Source: Patiria pectinifera
Taxonomy: Eukaryota; Echinodermata; Asteroidea; Valvatida; Asterinidae
Length of the DNA stretch: 64,000 bases
Direction of reading: 5' to 3'
Assembly: GCA_029964075.1 (NCBI GenBank)
Contig: CM057135.1
Location: 4,821,001-4,885,000, forward strand
Part shown: one piece after another, positions 10,220 through 20,251 of the stretch
Layout: each line of letters starts with the position of its first letter
Numbering within the stretch: the first letter of the stretch is position 1
The notes under the pieces: generated by a model
What the model saw: the letters and a program-made list of their open reading frames with translations, nothing else
What the model was told of the DNA's origin: nothing
The model's database searches: none
Translations under genes and position numbers: made by a program

Positions 10220-13200
10220 ATGATGAATATGATCAGGCCAATCGTAAAGGGATTTTCTAGATGGAATAAAGCAACGCTGCGTGATTACGTCCAGCGATAT
10301 AATATACCGTACAATCAAAATGTTGCTCTTACGCGTAAAGTCTACATCAACGGGATAAAAAAATACGAAGCTCAATTTAAAAACTTGAGGAAAAAGAAGC
10401 TACATGAGCTCAAACAGATTGTAGACGATTATGATCTAGAATATAACCCGTCGGGTTATAAAGGTCGAGTTTTGAAAAAAGATTTACTCTCGGCGATTCA
10501 AAACTCTAGGCAACCCGAAGATTTTCAAGAGGCTGAGTTTAGAGCGACAAGAAGATTTAGAAACAACTTTAGAAACTGGGAACTGATTCCTAGACTTTTT
10601 AACGACGATTTAGTCAGATTTTTTGATACGCACAAAGATCAAATAGTAAATAAAATCAAGTCAGAATTGAGAGAGCTAAGAGGTTTAAAGATGGAGCTCA
10701 CAATCAAAATAAAATACGAAAAAACCAAACCGGATGGTACGATCGAAACGATCGAAGCTATACATTTTACCGATCAGAGAGTCGTTTTAAATCAAAGTCA
10801 AATAAAACAGGTTTTAAAAGAAGACATCGACCAGCTATTTAAAAAGGATGAAAGGTATACGAATCAGGGATCGGGTTGGGTTTTAAAAAAGATAATGGCG
10901 TTGTATATCAACATCAACAGGTTTAACCCCGTGAGGGGTAGTTCTTATATTGACCTACCAAAATATATCAAACAGAAAACGGCGATGATTAACATTAAAA
11001 ACAAAGACGACGAGTGTTTGAGATGGTGTTTGAGAGCCGCTCTTGGGTTGTATACGGATAAAGTAAAAAATAACATAAAAAACGATCCTAAATATAAAAT
11101 TCATAAAGAAGAACCTGTTGTATACACCAAAGACGACGGACTCAAATTTAAAGGCGTAGACTTTCCAACACCGATCGACCAGATACCAAAGATTGAAAGA
11201 CAAAATAATTTAACGATAAACGTATACGGTTATGAGGAGGAAATATATCCGTTATACGTGTCTAAAAACTATAAACCAGAGTCACGACCTATCGATCTGT
11301 TTTTGTTTTCTGACGGCGACAAGCATCACTACTGCTGGATAAATAATTTTTCGAGATTGATTCACAACGTTACAAAACATAAAAGTAAGAAATATTTTTG
11401 TCGAAGGTGCCTGTGTCATTATAGAACGCAAGTAAAATTAGATAGACACATGACCGATTGTAACGGTATAGATACACATCCGTCAAAGATTGTATTTCCT
11501 ACCGCTAAGCGAAAATATGTAAATAACGAGTGGATAGTCGACGAAAACGATGTGCCAATATTAGAATTTAAAAACTACAGGTTTAAACAAAAAGCACCGT
11601 TTGTAGTTTACGCCGACTTTGAATCGATATTAGAAAAAAACTCGGACGATAAAAAGGACAACACACAAAAGACAAACATTCACAAAGCAAGCGGTTATTC
11701 GCTAGTTGTCGTCCGATGCGACGGCACCAATGTGTATCAAGAGACTTATAGAGGTAAAGATGCCGCATCAAAGTTTGTCAATAAAATGTTAAAAATACAG
11801 AGCGACATAAATTGCATATTTAAAAAACCCCAACCCATGAAATTTAACGAGCGAGCTAAAGAACATCATGATAAAACAAACACGTGTTGGATTTGCGAGA
11901 AACCAATTTATCCCAATTACTCAAGCAACTGTCAGTGCCAGAAACCAAAAAAACCAAAAACAGAAAAACAAATAAAAGAACATCAGTACGAAAGGTGAGA
12001 GATCACTGCCACGTCACGGGTAGATATAGAGGTGCCGCGCACGCCTACTGCAATCTAAAATTACAAGTTAAACCAGGTTTTACCCCCATACCGGTCGTCT
12101 TTCACAATTTGCAAAATTACGACGCTCACTTGATCATGCAGAGTATTTCAGAGTACGATGACGAGAAGGAAATACAAGTTATCGCTAGAAATTCGGAAAA
12201 GTATATTTCGTTTTCGATCGGAAATATGCGATTTATAGACTCGTTTAATTTTATGGCGTCTTCGTTGGATAGATTATCTAAAGCTTGTCCAAGAGAGTCG
12301 TTTAAACTACTCAGAGAACATTTTCATCGTCAAAACATTGACTCGTTGTTACAAAAAGGAGTTTATCCGTATGAATACATGGACTCGTATGACAGATTTC
12401 AAGAGACAAGCCTACCCCCTCTCGAACAATTTTACAGCAGACTAAAAGACGAAAATATATCGCGAGAGGACTACGACAGAGCTAAACTGACGTGGAACGA
12501 GTTTAAAGTTAAAAACATGGGGGAATATCACGATTTGTACGTCACTACCGATACGTTATTACTGGCTTGCGTATTTGAAAACTTTAGGCAAACGTGTATT
12601 ACAAACTACGCGTTAGATCCTGCTAATTACTACACAGCACCAGGATTGTCGTGGGATGCCTTGTTAAAACACTCGGAAGTTAAACTCGAACTATTGCAAG
12701 ACGTAGACAAACATTTATTTTTTGAAAAGGCAAAAAGAGGTGGTATCTCGAGCGTGGGTGGTATGAGATACTACAAAGCCAACAACAAATACCTACCCGA
12801 CCATAATCCAAACGAGCCGTCGAGTTACATCACCTACCTCGATGCAAACAATCTGTACGGCTGGGCCATGAGTCAATACCTGCCGTACAAAGACTTTAAA
12901 TGGGCGTCTACAAAAACGTTTACCGAGTCCAAGATATTATCTCTCAGGAAAACGTCAAACACCGGTTACTGCTTCGAAGTAGACCTCGATTACCCGGACA
13001 ATCTCCACGACCTGCACAACGATTACCCCCTAGCGCCAGAAAACATCGTCATACCAAAAGAATGGATGTCTGATTATCAAAACGAATTATTGGATACCGA
13101 ACCTAGTAGCAACGTGCAAAAATTAACGTGTACCCTTAATCCTAAACAAAAATATGTTTTGCACTACGTCACGTTGCAGTTGTATCTCAAACTCGGCTTG

Positions 13201-14113
13201 AAACTTAAAAAGGTGCATCGAGTGCTGCAATTTAAACAAGCGCCTTGGATGGCATCTTACATCGACAAAAACACGCAACTTCGAACAAAAGCAACCTCTG
13301 ATTTTGAGAAAGACTTTTTTAAACTGATGAACAACAGCGTGTTTGGTAAGACGATGGAAAACGTCAGAAACCGAATCGACGGTTACCTACTCAGAGACAG
13401 TAACGATGACGATCGAGATAAATACCAAAAAATTATACAGAAACCGAGCTACAAAACGACGACGTCATTTTCAGAATGCAAATTGTCATTTGTCGAAAAG
13501 TACAAGACTAAAACCGTGTTAAACAAACCGATCTACTGCGGAGTGAGTATCTTGGATCTCTCAAAGACGCTGATGTACGATTTTTATTACAACCATTTGA
13601 AAGACAATTACAAAGAGAAAATCAGGTTGATGTACACAGATACAGACAGTTTGGTACTCGTAGTGCACACGGACGACGTATACAAAGATATGCAGCAAAA
13701 CGGACAACAATACGACCTTTCGAATTATCCGACGGATCATCCTTTGTACGATCCAACCAATAAGAAAGTGATCGGTAAATTTAAAGACGAGTTTGGAGGT
13801 AAAATAATCAAAGAAGTCGTTTGTATAAGACCTAAAATGTACTCGATTTTAACTGCTGACATCAACTTGAAAAAGCCAAGGAGTCACAAAATCGGTCACC
13901 TCTAAGAAATTAAAACACCGACACTATTACGACTGCATCTTAAACAAGAAATCTCATTACGAAACCATGACTCACATTAGATCGGAAAATCACATCCTTT
14001 ACACCGTATCTCAAAATAAACTATCGTTGAGTCCGTTGGACACAAAGAGGTACATTTTACCGGATGGAATACACACGCTCGCTTATGGTTACCGTAATCT
14101 AGATATTAATTAG
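10220..14113 (+). pseudogene. polB: Protein-primed family B DNA polymerase (Polinton PolB), frameshifted
   Basis: Replicative polymerase of the element. An open frame covers 10,220-11,998, a second 11,884-13,905, and the C-terminal ~70 residues lie in a third frame ending at a TAG at 14,111-14,113. One-base indels near 11,990 and 13,875 explain both breaks. The N-terminal ~130 residues are basic and SAP-like. A C2H2-type zinc finger (YFCRRC...HMTDC) lies near residues 393-414. Exonuclease motif I is DFE (Asp466/Glu468), motif II is NLQNYD (~12,115) and motif III is YVTTD (~12,540). Polymerase motif A is LDANNLYGWA (~12,840), motif B NNSVFGKT (~13,335) and motif C YTDTDS (13,633-13,650). All catalytic residues are present, so the decay is recent. 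It overlaps the convergent integrase by 8 bases. Confidence 0.95.
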
Positions 14114-15107
14114 GCGGTAATTGCGTGTCCTCGGGTACGACTTGAAGCTCTTGTCTCACAAAACTCCTTTTTGGGCCGTCTTGCAGGTAATAAAGAGTAG
14201 GACCCGTCGTGACTTTTTTACCTTCAATCATTTTAAATTGACTCGTTCTTTTTTCCACGTTGAAGATGTCTACGCTCCAAATGGGATCCGTGGCTCTTTT
14301 AGAAGTTCCACCCTCTTGCTCACCCGGGTAATATAAATATCTAACCATAGCGTCTTGCGGTAATTGTTGCTCTTTTGTTTTAACGGGGTTAGCCGGCGAT
14401 TGCCGGACCTGTTTTAGTTTAACCGCCTCTGACGGTGCTTTAGCTATTAATCTCGTCGTTTCATCGTTTATAGCTTTGATCACGCTGGGTAATCGCTCGA
14501 CCCATTGCGTGTTTCTACTCTCGGGATTTAACATTTCTTGAGCGTACTGATGACCAAACAGTCTCTCGGCTAGCGTTCGATTAAATCTTTCTACGATACC
14601 CTGCGATCGGTGGTTTCCGGGTTCGCCTACGATAATCTCGACGTTTTTTGAGGCCATCCATTTTTTAAAAGCGCCTTTAAATTCGGTACCGGCGTCTACT
14701 CTCAACGTTTTAGGGTAACTCAAAGGCGATCTCCCGTAAATCTTGACGATAGCATCCCGCGTGGAATCTGCCGTTTTAGAAACCAAAGGTTCTGCTTCGT
14801 GGTATCGACTCGCAACATCGACAACCGTCAAAGCGTATTTATAAGTCTTGCGTTTTACTTTATCCCAGGGTAGGTATAGCACATCCATTTGGTGAAAGTC
14901 GTTTGGTGTTTCAAACTCTCGCGATGTACTCGTAGGCCTGGGTACATACGCAGGACCCGGTAGATAAATTTGCCAGATCGCTTGTTTTTTAAGCCAATCT
15001 CTGATTACCTTTTTATCGATTTTTGTTTTATCGTGTAAATGGTCGACGGCACTTTCACCTCTCCAATAACCGCTCGGGCTATAATACAGTTTAGATAATG
15101 TTTGCAT
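14106..15107 (-). CDS. int: Retrovirus-like DDE integrase (Polinton INT)
   Basis: A 333-residue intact frame. The rve-type catalytic core has Asp75 (FHQMDVLYLP), Asp138 (LRVDAGTEFKG) and Glu173 (GIVERFNRTL), a D-D(34)-E arrangement. Before it is a short helical N-terminal region, but no clear HHCC zinc knuckle. After about residue 225 comes a basic linker, then a beta-rich C-terminal domain (DPIWSVDIFNVEK). In this superfamily the enzyme inserts the element and produces the short target duplication. The start lies 46 bp from the divergent gene at 15,154, and its upstream DNA reads TTTTATATTAAATAAT directly before ATG, matching the start-proximal motif of other genes here. It is convergent with PolB. 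Confidence 0.95.
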   Translation of the reverse strand: MQTLSKLYYSPSGYWRGESAVDHLHDKTKIDKKVIRDWLKKQAIWQIYLPGPAYVPRPTSTSREFETPNDFHQMDVLYLPWDKVKRKTYKYALTVVDVASRYHEAEPLVSKTADSTRDAIVKIYGRSPLSYPKTLRVDAGTEFKGAFKKWMASKNVEIIVGEPGNHRSQGIVERFNRTLAERLFGHQYAQEMLNPESRNTQWVERLPSVIKAINDETTRLIAKAPSEAVKLKQVRQSPANPVKTKEQQLPQDAMVRYLYYPGEQEGGTSKRATDPIWSVDIFNVEKRTSQFKMIEGKKVTTGPTLYYLQDGPKRSFVRQELQVVPEDTQLPPN

Positions 15108-15153
15108 ATTATTTAATATAAAAGACGTTTATAATAATACGGCTAGCGTTGCT
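15108..15153. promoter_or_regulatory. Divergent promoter region, integrase / 135-residue gene
   Basis: Only 46 bp separate two divergent start codons. The interval contains TTTAATATAAAAGAC and TTTATAATAATAC, giving AT-rich motifs in both directions. The integrase side resembles the motif before the gene starting at 21,665, where TTTTTATATTAAAA also follows GTC. Confidence 0.5.
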
Positions 15154-15561
15154 ATGATGTTAGGAGGCGCGATCGTCAACGCCTTAGCTTTTACGGGTTC
15201 AAACTTTTTATTTTCAAATCTGAAACAGAGTGACGAGGAGCGTAAGAGACACGATTTAGCGATAGAACAACTCTCAGCCGCCAAAGATAAGTGGCAACGA
15301 GAACGAACGAAATATCTAGATTTTCTAAACGACCGTATCAAAAAACAAAATGCTTCTAAAGAAACATTTTCTAACGTAGACCGAGCGTTGCGTTACTACA
15401 ACGAGGTGAGTGGTCAATCTACCGAACTACCCGTAGGACTGCAACGCGAACCCAAGCTCGAAGATTTTTACGAACCTAGCGACCAACAAATAGAAAGAGA
15501 ACTGGCGTTTATCGCGGGAGGAACGCTATTGGTGGGCTTCTTGGCTTACAAATACCTTTAA
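15154..15561 (+). CDS. Small protein with N- and C-terminal hydrophobic segments and a coiled coil
   Basis: A 135-residue protein of unknown function. Residues 1-20 (MMLGGAIVNALAFTG...) are hydrophobic. Residues ~25-75 are highly charged and helical (EERKRHDLAIEQL...KWQRERTKYLDFL), consistent with a coiled coil. Residues ~114-135 (AFIAGGTLLVGFLAYKYL) form a C-terminal membrane segment. It sits just upstream of the major capsid gene with a 22-bp gap, suggesting a virion or assembly role, possibly membrane-associated. That is inference from position. ATGATG gives two adjacent possible starts. Confidence 0.75.
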   Translation: MMLGGAIVNALAFTGSNFLFSNLKQSDEERKRHDLAIEQLSAAKDKWQRERTKYLDFLNDRIKKQNASKETFSNVDRALRYYNEVSGQSTELPVGLQREPKLEDFYEPSDQQIERELAFIAGGTLLVGFLAYKYL

Positions 15562-15583
15562 ATTTAAAACTCGTATAAATAAA

Positions 15584-16834
15584 ATGAATGCGTATGGAAA
15601 AAAGCTCAATCCCAGCAGACTATTAAAAATACCCAGATCTATCAAGGGTGAGAGAAAAGAGGTGGTCATTACCCACAATCCCAGTAGTATATCGGCGGGG
15701 CAAACGCTGAGGGTCAAGTTTCCTCAATTGGGTGTAGACGACGTGATCGTACCCGGCACTTGTAAACTAGCTTTCAATTTAGAACTCGAAGGTGGAAGCG
15801 ACAACAATAGAACCATTTTTGGTAATTTAGCCAGAAATTTAGTCAGCGAAATCAGCGTCAGGCTTCAAGGTCACGAAATTGTGAGTTATCGTCACGCCGA
15901 CGTGTATCACAACTTTAAAGACAATTGGATCAACAGCTCGACGACTCGAAACATGGCGTACTCGGGCATAGAAAAAGAAAACGTGTCTAAACTAAGAACT
16001 GGGGCTGAAGATGCTAACGCGGGCGCCAACAACGGTAAGGATCAAGCTATCGCGGATGCCTATGGTAACAGATATTGTATTCCCCTAGACATTGACATAC
16101 TGACTTCGCATCACCCTTTTTACCCCAGCGGTTTAAAACAACCTCTGACGTACGAGATAAAGTTTAACGATCACGAAAAAGTAGTCAACAGTTCAGATAC
16201 GGCGGCGATGTATTCTATCTCAGACTTGTCTCTCGAATACGAAGTGGTGACCAACAGAGACCTAGCTATCACCATCAGGAATAAACACAAGGGGTTAATG
16301 CAATATCTGTTTGATAAAATCCACTCGCTAGAAGTTAGATCCGTCAACAAATCGGACACACTTTGGAACGTCAGCGTGAATCAACCCATAAGGAGTCTCA
16401 AGGGTATTTTGTTTTTGTTTAAAGATCCCGCGGTCAAAAATCCAAAAGTAACCAAAACATCGGTGACCGTAGAAGGTAAACCCAATCAACTCTACAGTCA
16501 AGGCATGTTTCAGTATCAACACTGGAATGAAATCAACAAGTTCTTTGGAGACAGCGATACCGAAAGCGGGCGCGGAGTAGCTAAAGACTTAAATTTGACG
16601 GGTTTTGACCTCGGAGACTACCTAAAAGACAAGTACGGTCTGTGGCTCGATTTTAGAAGTAACGACGACAATTCCGCTCACGGATCCGGTAGGAAACTCG
16701 GAGACGGAGGAGGCATCAACATTCAATTTAACAGAGAAGCCGAAGGTCAAGGTGACCTCACGATGTACGTATTTTTAGTCATGGATGCACAATTGAACTT
16801 GGAAGACGGGAATTTTAAATCTCTGTTAAGTTAA
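15584..16834 (+). CDS. Major capsid protein, double jelly-roll type
   Basis: A 416-residue intact frame. By overall pattern and position (directly before the packaging ATPase) it belongs to the Polinton capsid family often annotated in invertebrate genomes as F54H12.2-like proteins. It is beta-rich throughout. A basic N-terminus (GKKLNPSRLLKIP) precedes the first jelly roll, with the strand-like text VPGTCKLAFNLELEGG and SEISVRLQGHEIVSYR. The second roll includes SLEVRSVNKSDTLWNVSVNQ and ends DLTMYVFLVMDAQLNLEDG. No frameshift is present. TTTAAATTTAAAACTC and GTATAAATAAA directly precede the ATG. Its stop is separated from the ATPase ATG by one base, so the two are probably expressed together. 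The jelly-roll reading is family knowledge; a structure prediction would confirm it. Confidence 0.85.
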   Translation: MNAYGKKLNPSRLLKIPRSIKGERKEVVITHNPSSISAGQTLRVKFPQLGVDDVIVPGTCKLAFNLELEGGSDNNRTIFGNLARNLVSEISVRLQGHEIVSYRHADVYHNFKDNWINSSTTRNMAYSGIEKENVSKLRTGAEDANAGANNGKDQAIADAYGNRYCIPLDIDILTSHHPFYPSGLKQPLTYEIKFNDHEKVVNSSDTAAMYSISDLSLEYEVVTNRDLAITIRNKHKGLMQYLFDKIHSLEVRSVNKSDTLWNVSVNQPIRSLKGILFLFKDPAVKNPKVTKTSVTVEGKPNQLYSQGMFQYQHWNEINKFFGDSDTESGRGVAKDLNLTGFDLGDYLKDKYGLWLDFRSNDDNSAHGSGRKLGDGGGINIQFNREAEGQGDLTMYVFLVMDAQLNLEDGNFKSLLS

Positions 16835-16835
16835 A

Positions 16836-17441
16836 ATGACACAACCGCATTGCGCTTTAATCGTCGGCAAAACAAATTCGGGCAAAACCAAATGGATTTT
16901 GGATCTGTTAGAGTCAGACTATAAAAACACATTTGAGGCGATAGTCATCATTTGCCCTACCATATTTAAAAACAAAACGTACATCGAAAGAAAGTGGATT
17001 CAAGCAGATCCCGAGGTATACATCTGCGATCCGGAATTGTACAAGATGACGCTCAACGAAGCGATCGATTTTTACAGGAAAATATTTGAAGGTGTTGCCA
17101 CGTTGTTTATCGTGGACGATTGCTCTTCGGATCAAGAGATTAAATATCGTAAAAAGACGTGCGCTTTAAGCAAGATGGCATTTAGCGGAAGACACGTAAA
17201 TCACAGCTGTTGGTTACTGACCCAAAAGTACAACAGCGTTTTAAAAGATTATAGAGAAAACACGGCTTGGTTGGCATTATTTTACTGCAAAGATAAAACA
17301 TCGTTTGATCAAGCGTTAGACGAAAACGACGTCGTACCCATTGAACAACGAGATTATATAAAACGACGTTTGAGAGATGTGAAATATAGTAAATTGGTCG
17401 TATACACCGAACCTCCAGTTAGTTACAAGCTACTTGAGTAG
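16836..17441 (+). CDS. Genome-packaging ATPase, A32/FtsK-HerA type
   Basis: A 201-residue intact frame. The Walker A motif is GKTNSGKT at residues 11-18. Walker B is ATLFIVDDCSSD with Asp94-Asp95. A downstream polar segment (CWLLTQKYNSV, ~residues 125-135) fits sensor motif III. The family pumps viral DNA into preformed capsids and is universal in Polintons. It starts one base after the capsid stop codon (TTAAGTTAAAATG) and lacks its own start-proximal AT motif, consistent with co-transcription with the capsid gene. The length is normal for compact Polinton ATPases. Confidence 0.93.
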   Translation: MTQPHCALIVGKTNSGKTKWILDLLESDYKNTFEAIVIICPTIFKNKTYIERKWIQADPEVYICDPELYKMTLNEAIDFYRKIFEGVATLFIVDDCSSDQEIKYRKKTCALSKMAFSGRHVNHSCWLLTQKYNSVLKDYRENTAWLALFYCKDKTSFDQALDENDVVPIEQRDYIKRRLRDVKYSKLVVYTEPPVSYKLLE

Positions 17442-17550
17442 CTAGTTGAGTAACAATTAATAGCTAGGTGAGTAACAATTAATAGCTAGGTGCTCAAGTT
17501 AAATTACCTAGGTGAGTAACAATTAATAGCTAGTTCAGTAGCAACCTATT
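17437..17550 (+). repeat. 22-bp direct repeats, about four copies
   Basis: GAGTAACAATTAATAGCTAGGT repeats head to tail with one diverged copy (GCTCAAGTTAAATTACCTAG...). They lie directly after the ATPase stop in the longest intergenic gap of the element (17,442-17,760). The remainder to 17,760 is AT-rich with no open frame of note. Such iterons could be a regulatory or origin-like site, but nothing in sequence proves it. Confidence 0.75.
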
Positions 17551-17760
17551 CAACAAACTACACATGTATTACAATTTGTTAATCAACAAACGTCAACAAA
17601 ATGTATTTTGTTGTTAGTAAATGATAGCAATATTCGAGTATATGCAGTTTTTGGCTATTATCATCATATCGCTTAATTTATCGTTTTACACATACGAATA
17701 CCTTTGCTTTTGTAACAAAGTTGCAACAGCTACAACAAAATTAAATTCCTTTCTAATTAA

Positions 17761-18604
17761 ATGGAGGACCTAAAACTTACTTTAACGAACGAACAAGATC
17801 ACAACGCAGAACATAAAGATCGTTTGTGCGGTGTCGTAGCAGCCGGAAACTCTAGAAAGTACTTGGGAAAGGAATACAATGTTAAACATATCGAAGCTCT
17901 TGACAGTAAAGAACTCGAAAAGCTGTATCATCTGTACGAAACTAAATTTGGAAATGAAATTGTTAAAACCGTTGGTAAATACACTTTAAGTCTATTTTCG
18001 AGAGTGTTAGCTGTGGTTACACCCGTACAAGTTTTAGGATATAACGTCACTATAGATTCTGAAGAAGAACTCACCAACGACTTGAGTTCTGATCCTATTA
18101 TAAGCGCGAGTATGGCTGGTATGTTGAGCGACGTTTGTTACAAGTACGGAACTTTAATATCACCCCTAGTTGCTACGATTATCACAACAAAACATTTGAA
18201 ATTTAATAAACCTAATATAATAAATGGAAGATCAGAAAGCAGCGACAGCAACGCCTGCAGCTCAACCAGCAGAGACAGAGACGCCCTAACCGATGAAACA
18301 ACGTCGTCACCGACGGTAACGAGAGTGACCAAGACTAAAAATCCTAAACGAATTCAGCAGGGTAAAGCTTTAGCCGAGCACAATAGACAGATGAAATTAA
18401 AATTAGCAAAAATGGACGTAACATCGGTCGATAATACGAGCTCACCAGACTACAACTCTTGGGCGATGTGGGGCTATAGCGTCCATAATAGGGGTGGGGC
18501 TGCTGGTACTAAAAAGTAAGGCAACTGCGCCGGTAATACAGCCAGTGCCGGTAGTCACGCAACCCACTACACCCAGCGCTCCCAAAACGCTAGACATGGA
18601 ATAA
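17761..18604 (+). CDS. Unassigned Polinton protein, probable C-terminal frameshift
   Basis: An open frame of 252 residues runs to a stop at 18,517-18,519. Residues 1-80 are charged and helical; residues ~75-150 alternate hydrophobic helices (LSLFSRVLAVVTPVQVLGY, MAGMLSDVCYKYGTLISPL); residues 155-210 are Ser/Thr-rich and basic. I do not recognise a family. The last ~25 residues (after about 18,455) look non-natural. In the neighbouring frame the DNA instead encodes a hydrophobic stretch (IASIIGVGLLVL) followed by a Pro/Thr-rich tail (PVPVVTQPTTPSAPKT) ending at a TAA at 18,602-18,604. I infer a one- or two-base indel near 18,455 and an ancestral C-terminal membrane anchor. ATG is preceded by TTTCTAATTAA. 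Confidence 0.65.
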
Positions 18605-18637
18605 ACCAGCAATTTAAAAATTGCTATATTAAAAACG

Positions 18638-18880
18638 ATGAGTAACTTTGACACCAACGGAATAGCAAATACGATTTACCACGGAGCCGTCATATCTGGT
18701 CTTTCGATGGGATACGCCATGGTAGGAGCTAAACTACTCAAAATGAAAGCGCCGGATTTAAACAAACTAAGCGTAGAAGATATGGCTAAATTGACGGGCA
18801 TTATAAGTGGAGCTCTGGCCACGCAAAATTGGTTGGTGACCCAGGGTATACTACCAGGCAGTATAATGAAAACGGCATAA
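18638..18880 (+). CDS. Small hydrophobic protein, 80 residues
   Basis: Unknown function. Residues ~8-33 (NTIYHGAVISGLSMGYAMVG) and ~52-72 (TGIISGALATQNWLVTQGIL) are glycine/alanine-rich amphipathic or membrane helices separated by a short charged linker (KMKAPDLNKLSVEDMAKL). Small virion membrane proteins with this layout are common in Polinton gene clusters, but no named family is recognised. The start is supported by CTATATTAAAAACG directly before ATG, preceded by CAATTTAAAAATTG. Confidence 0.7.
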   Translation: MSNFDTNGIANTIYHGAVISGLSMGYAMVGAKLLKMKAPDLNKLSVEDMAKLTGIISGALATQNWLVTQGILPGSIMKTA

Positions 18881-18902
18881 TTTAAATAGGTTTATTAAAT
18901 AA

Positions 18903-20156
18903 ATGGCTGAAGGAGGATTTGACTTTGACCCCGTTGATGATTACGATTACGATGAAGATGATGATGTAGCAGAGACCAATCTGGACGACAACTTTGATAA
19001 TCCTGCACCACCAATCCTCACTACCGACATAGATGACGTTTTAGATCAAGGAAGAAGCATGGTCACTAATGGGCGCGTTGATGAGTTTTACGATACTTAT
19101 AACATATACAATAAACCAATCTCTCCGAGATACGAAAAATTTATTCTCAAACCAGACGGTTTATTTTATGACACTGGCAAAGGCTTACTAAGGTTAACGG
19201 ATCAAAGAAAACCAGACAGATTCTTGACTCTGAGGACTATAGAGTTAAATGTAAGAAAGATGGGTTTAAACGGTAGAGATTTTATTAGAAAGGAATTAGG
19301 TTTTACGCATTACGAACGTAAGACACTCAGTGACGATCAAAGTCAACAACTGCAATCGATACAACCCGAGAGTATCCCCATGACAGAACTACCCAGAGTC
19401 ACCGATGAGGTTATCGAGATTATAGACGATTTAGAACAAGACACCGGCGCTCAAACAGAAGGATTGAATTACAGAGAACTCCAGGGTTTAGACAAAACTC
19501 TTCAGACGTTGAGAGGTAACCTAGAACTTAATTTAGCGCGTCTCACAGAACTGGACCGAGAGATTGCAGCCACGAGACAAGAACTCGACGAATCTCACAG
19601 CGAAGAGGGTCGACGAGAGTTAAACGATAAATTGAGCGACTTGAACGTTGAAAGATCTGCCAGATTAGAAGCCGCAAAAGCCAACGAACGAGGGCTCAAA
19701 AGTCAGATCGCTAGAATCAAAGAAACGATTAATAAAATATTAGGCGACGACACGACTCTGGCGGAAAAGATCAGAACTCTGTTTAGAGAACAAGGTGTGA
19801 CCGTAGTGAGTATTTTAGCCGCTTTTAGTTTAGCCATCAGCACGATAGTGAGTAGCATCGTCGCTAGCGTGAGAGGTGCGGGTGCCCCACCCGCGCCATC
19901 GCCAACACCTGCACCAACACCAACACCAAAAGGTGGTATCAAAGAGTGGATTTCAAAACAACTCGCTAATTTTGCATCTGCTCTTCAAAAACTGGGAGTG
20001 AGCGCGTTGGGTGCTCTGCCGGGTATCATAGGCAGCGTACTCAGTTGGATATTTAACGCGCTGAGTAAGTCCGTATCGTGGTTGGCCGAACACGTGTGGG
20101 CTTTGTTTTTGGGTGTGGGAGCCTTGGTGTTTGCGTACCTGCAAAAACGATGGTAG
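18903..20156 (+). CDS. Coiled-coil, Pro-rich, membrane-active C-terminus protein (417 residues)
   Basis: This is a gene type found widely in invertebrate Polintons, with no known function. The N-terminus is very acidic (residues ~6-35, DDYDYDEDDD). Residues ~100-140 are compact and basic. Residues ~195-290 are strongly helical with heptad-like charge (ELDREIAATRQELDE, EAAKANERGLKSQIARI), likely a coiled coil. Residues ~300-325 form a membrane segment (VVSILAAFSLAISTIV). A Pro/Thr linker follows (APSPTPAPTPTPK), then amphipathic and hydrophobic helices to the end (SALGALPGIIGSVLSWIF, HVWALFLGVGALVFAYLQ). This suggests a virion protein that disrupts or crosses membranes, by inference only. AATTTAAATAGG and TTTATTAAATAA lie directly before ATG. 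Confidence 0.8.
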   Translation: MAEGGFDFDPVDDYDYDEDDDVAETNLDDNFDNPAPPILTTDIDDVLDQGRSMVTNGRVDEFYDTYNIYNKPISPRYEKFILKPDGLFYDTGKGLLRLTDQRKPDRFLTLRTIELNVRKMGLNGRDFIRKELGFTHYERKTLSDDQSQQLQSIQPESIPMTELPRVTDEVIEIIDDLEQDTGAQTEGLNYRELQGLDKTLQTLRGNLELNLARLTELDREIAATRQELDESHSEEGRRELNDKLSDLNVERSARLEAAKANERGLKSQIARIKETINKILGDDTTLAEKIRTLFREQGVTVVSILAAFSLAISTIVSSIVASVRGAGAPPAPSPTPAPTPTPKGGIKEWISKQLANFASALQKLGVSALGALPGIIGSVLSWIFNALSKSVSWLAEHVWALFLGVGALVFAYLQKRW

Positions 20157-20182
20157 TAATAGTTGTAATCAAGTTTAAACAA

Positions 20183-20229
20183 AAAAATAAAAGCCTTACC
20201 AGCACAAAGTTGGTAAGGCTTTTTTTTTG
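20183..20229. terminator. Bidirectional stem-loop between convergent genes
   Basis: AGCCTTACCA (20,192-20,201) pairs with TGGTAAGGCT (20,211-20,220) across a 9-base loop, flanked by an A run on one side and nine Ts on the other. AATAAA overlaps its left edge. It sits between the stop codons of two convergent genes (20,156 and 20,252), where a shared 3'-end signal is expected. It resembles the AAAAGCCACT...AGTGGCTTTT hairpins of the 83-bp array. Confidence 0.7.
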
Positions 20230-20251
20230 TCTTGTGAGATTAGAGTGTGAC

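Noticed and set aside
15526-17135. Minus-strand frames opposite the capsid and ATPase genes
   Set aside because: Shadows of well-supported plus-strand genes with no independent motif or start context.
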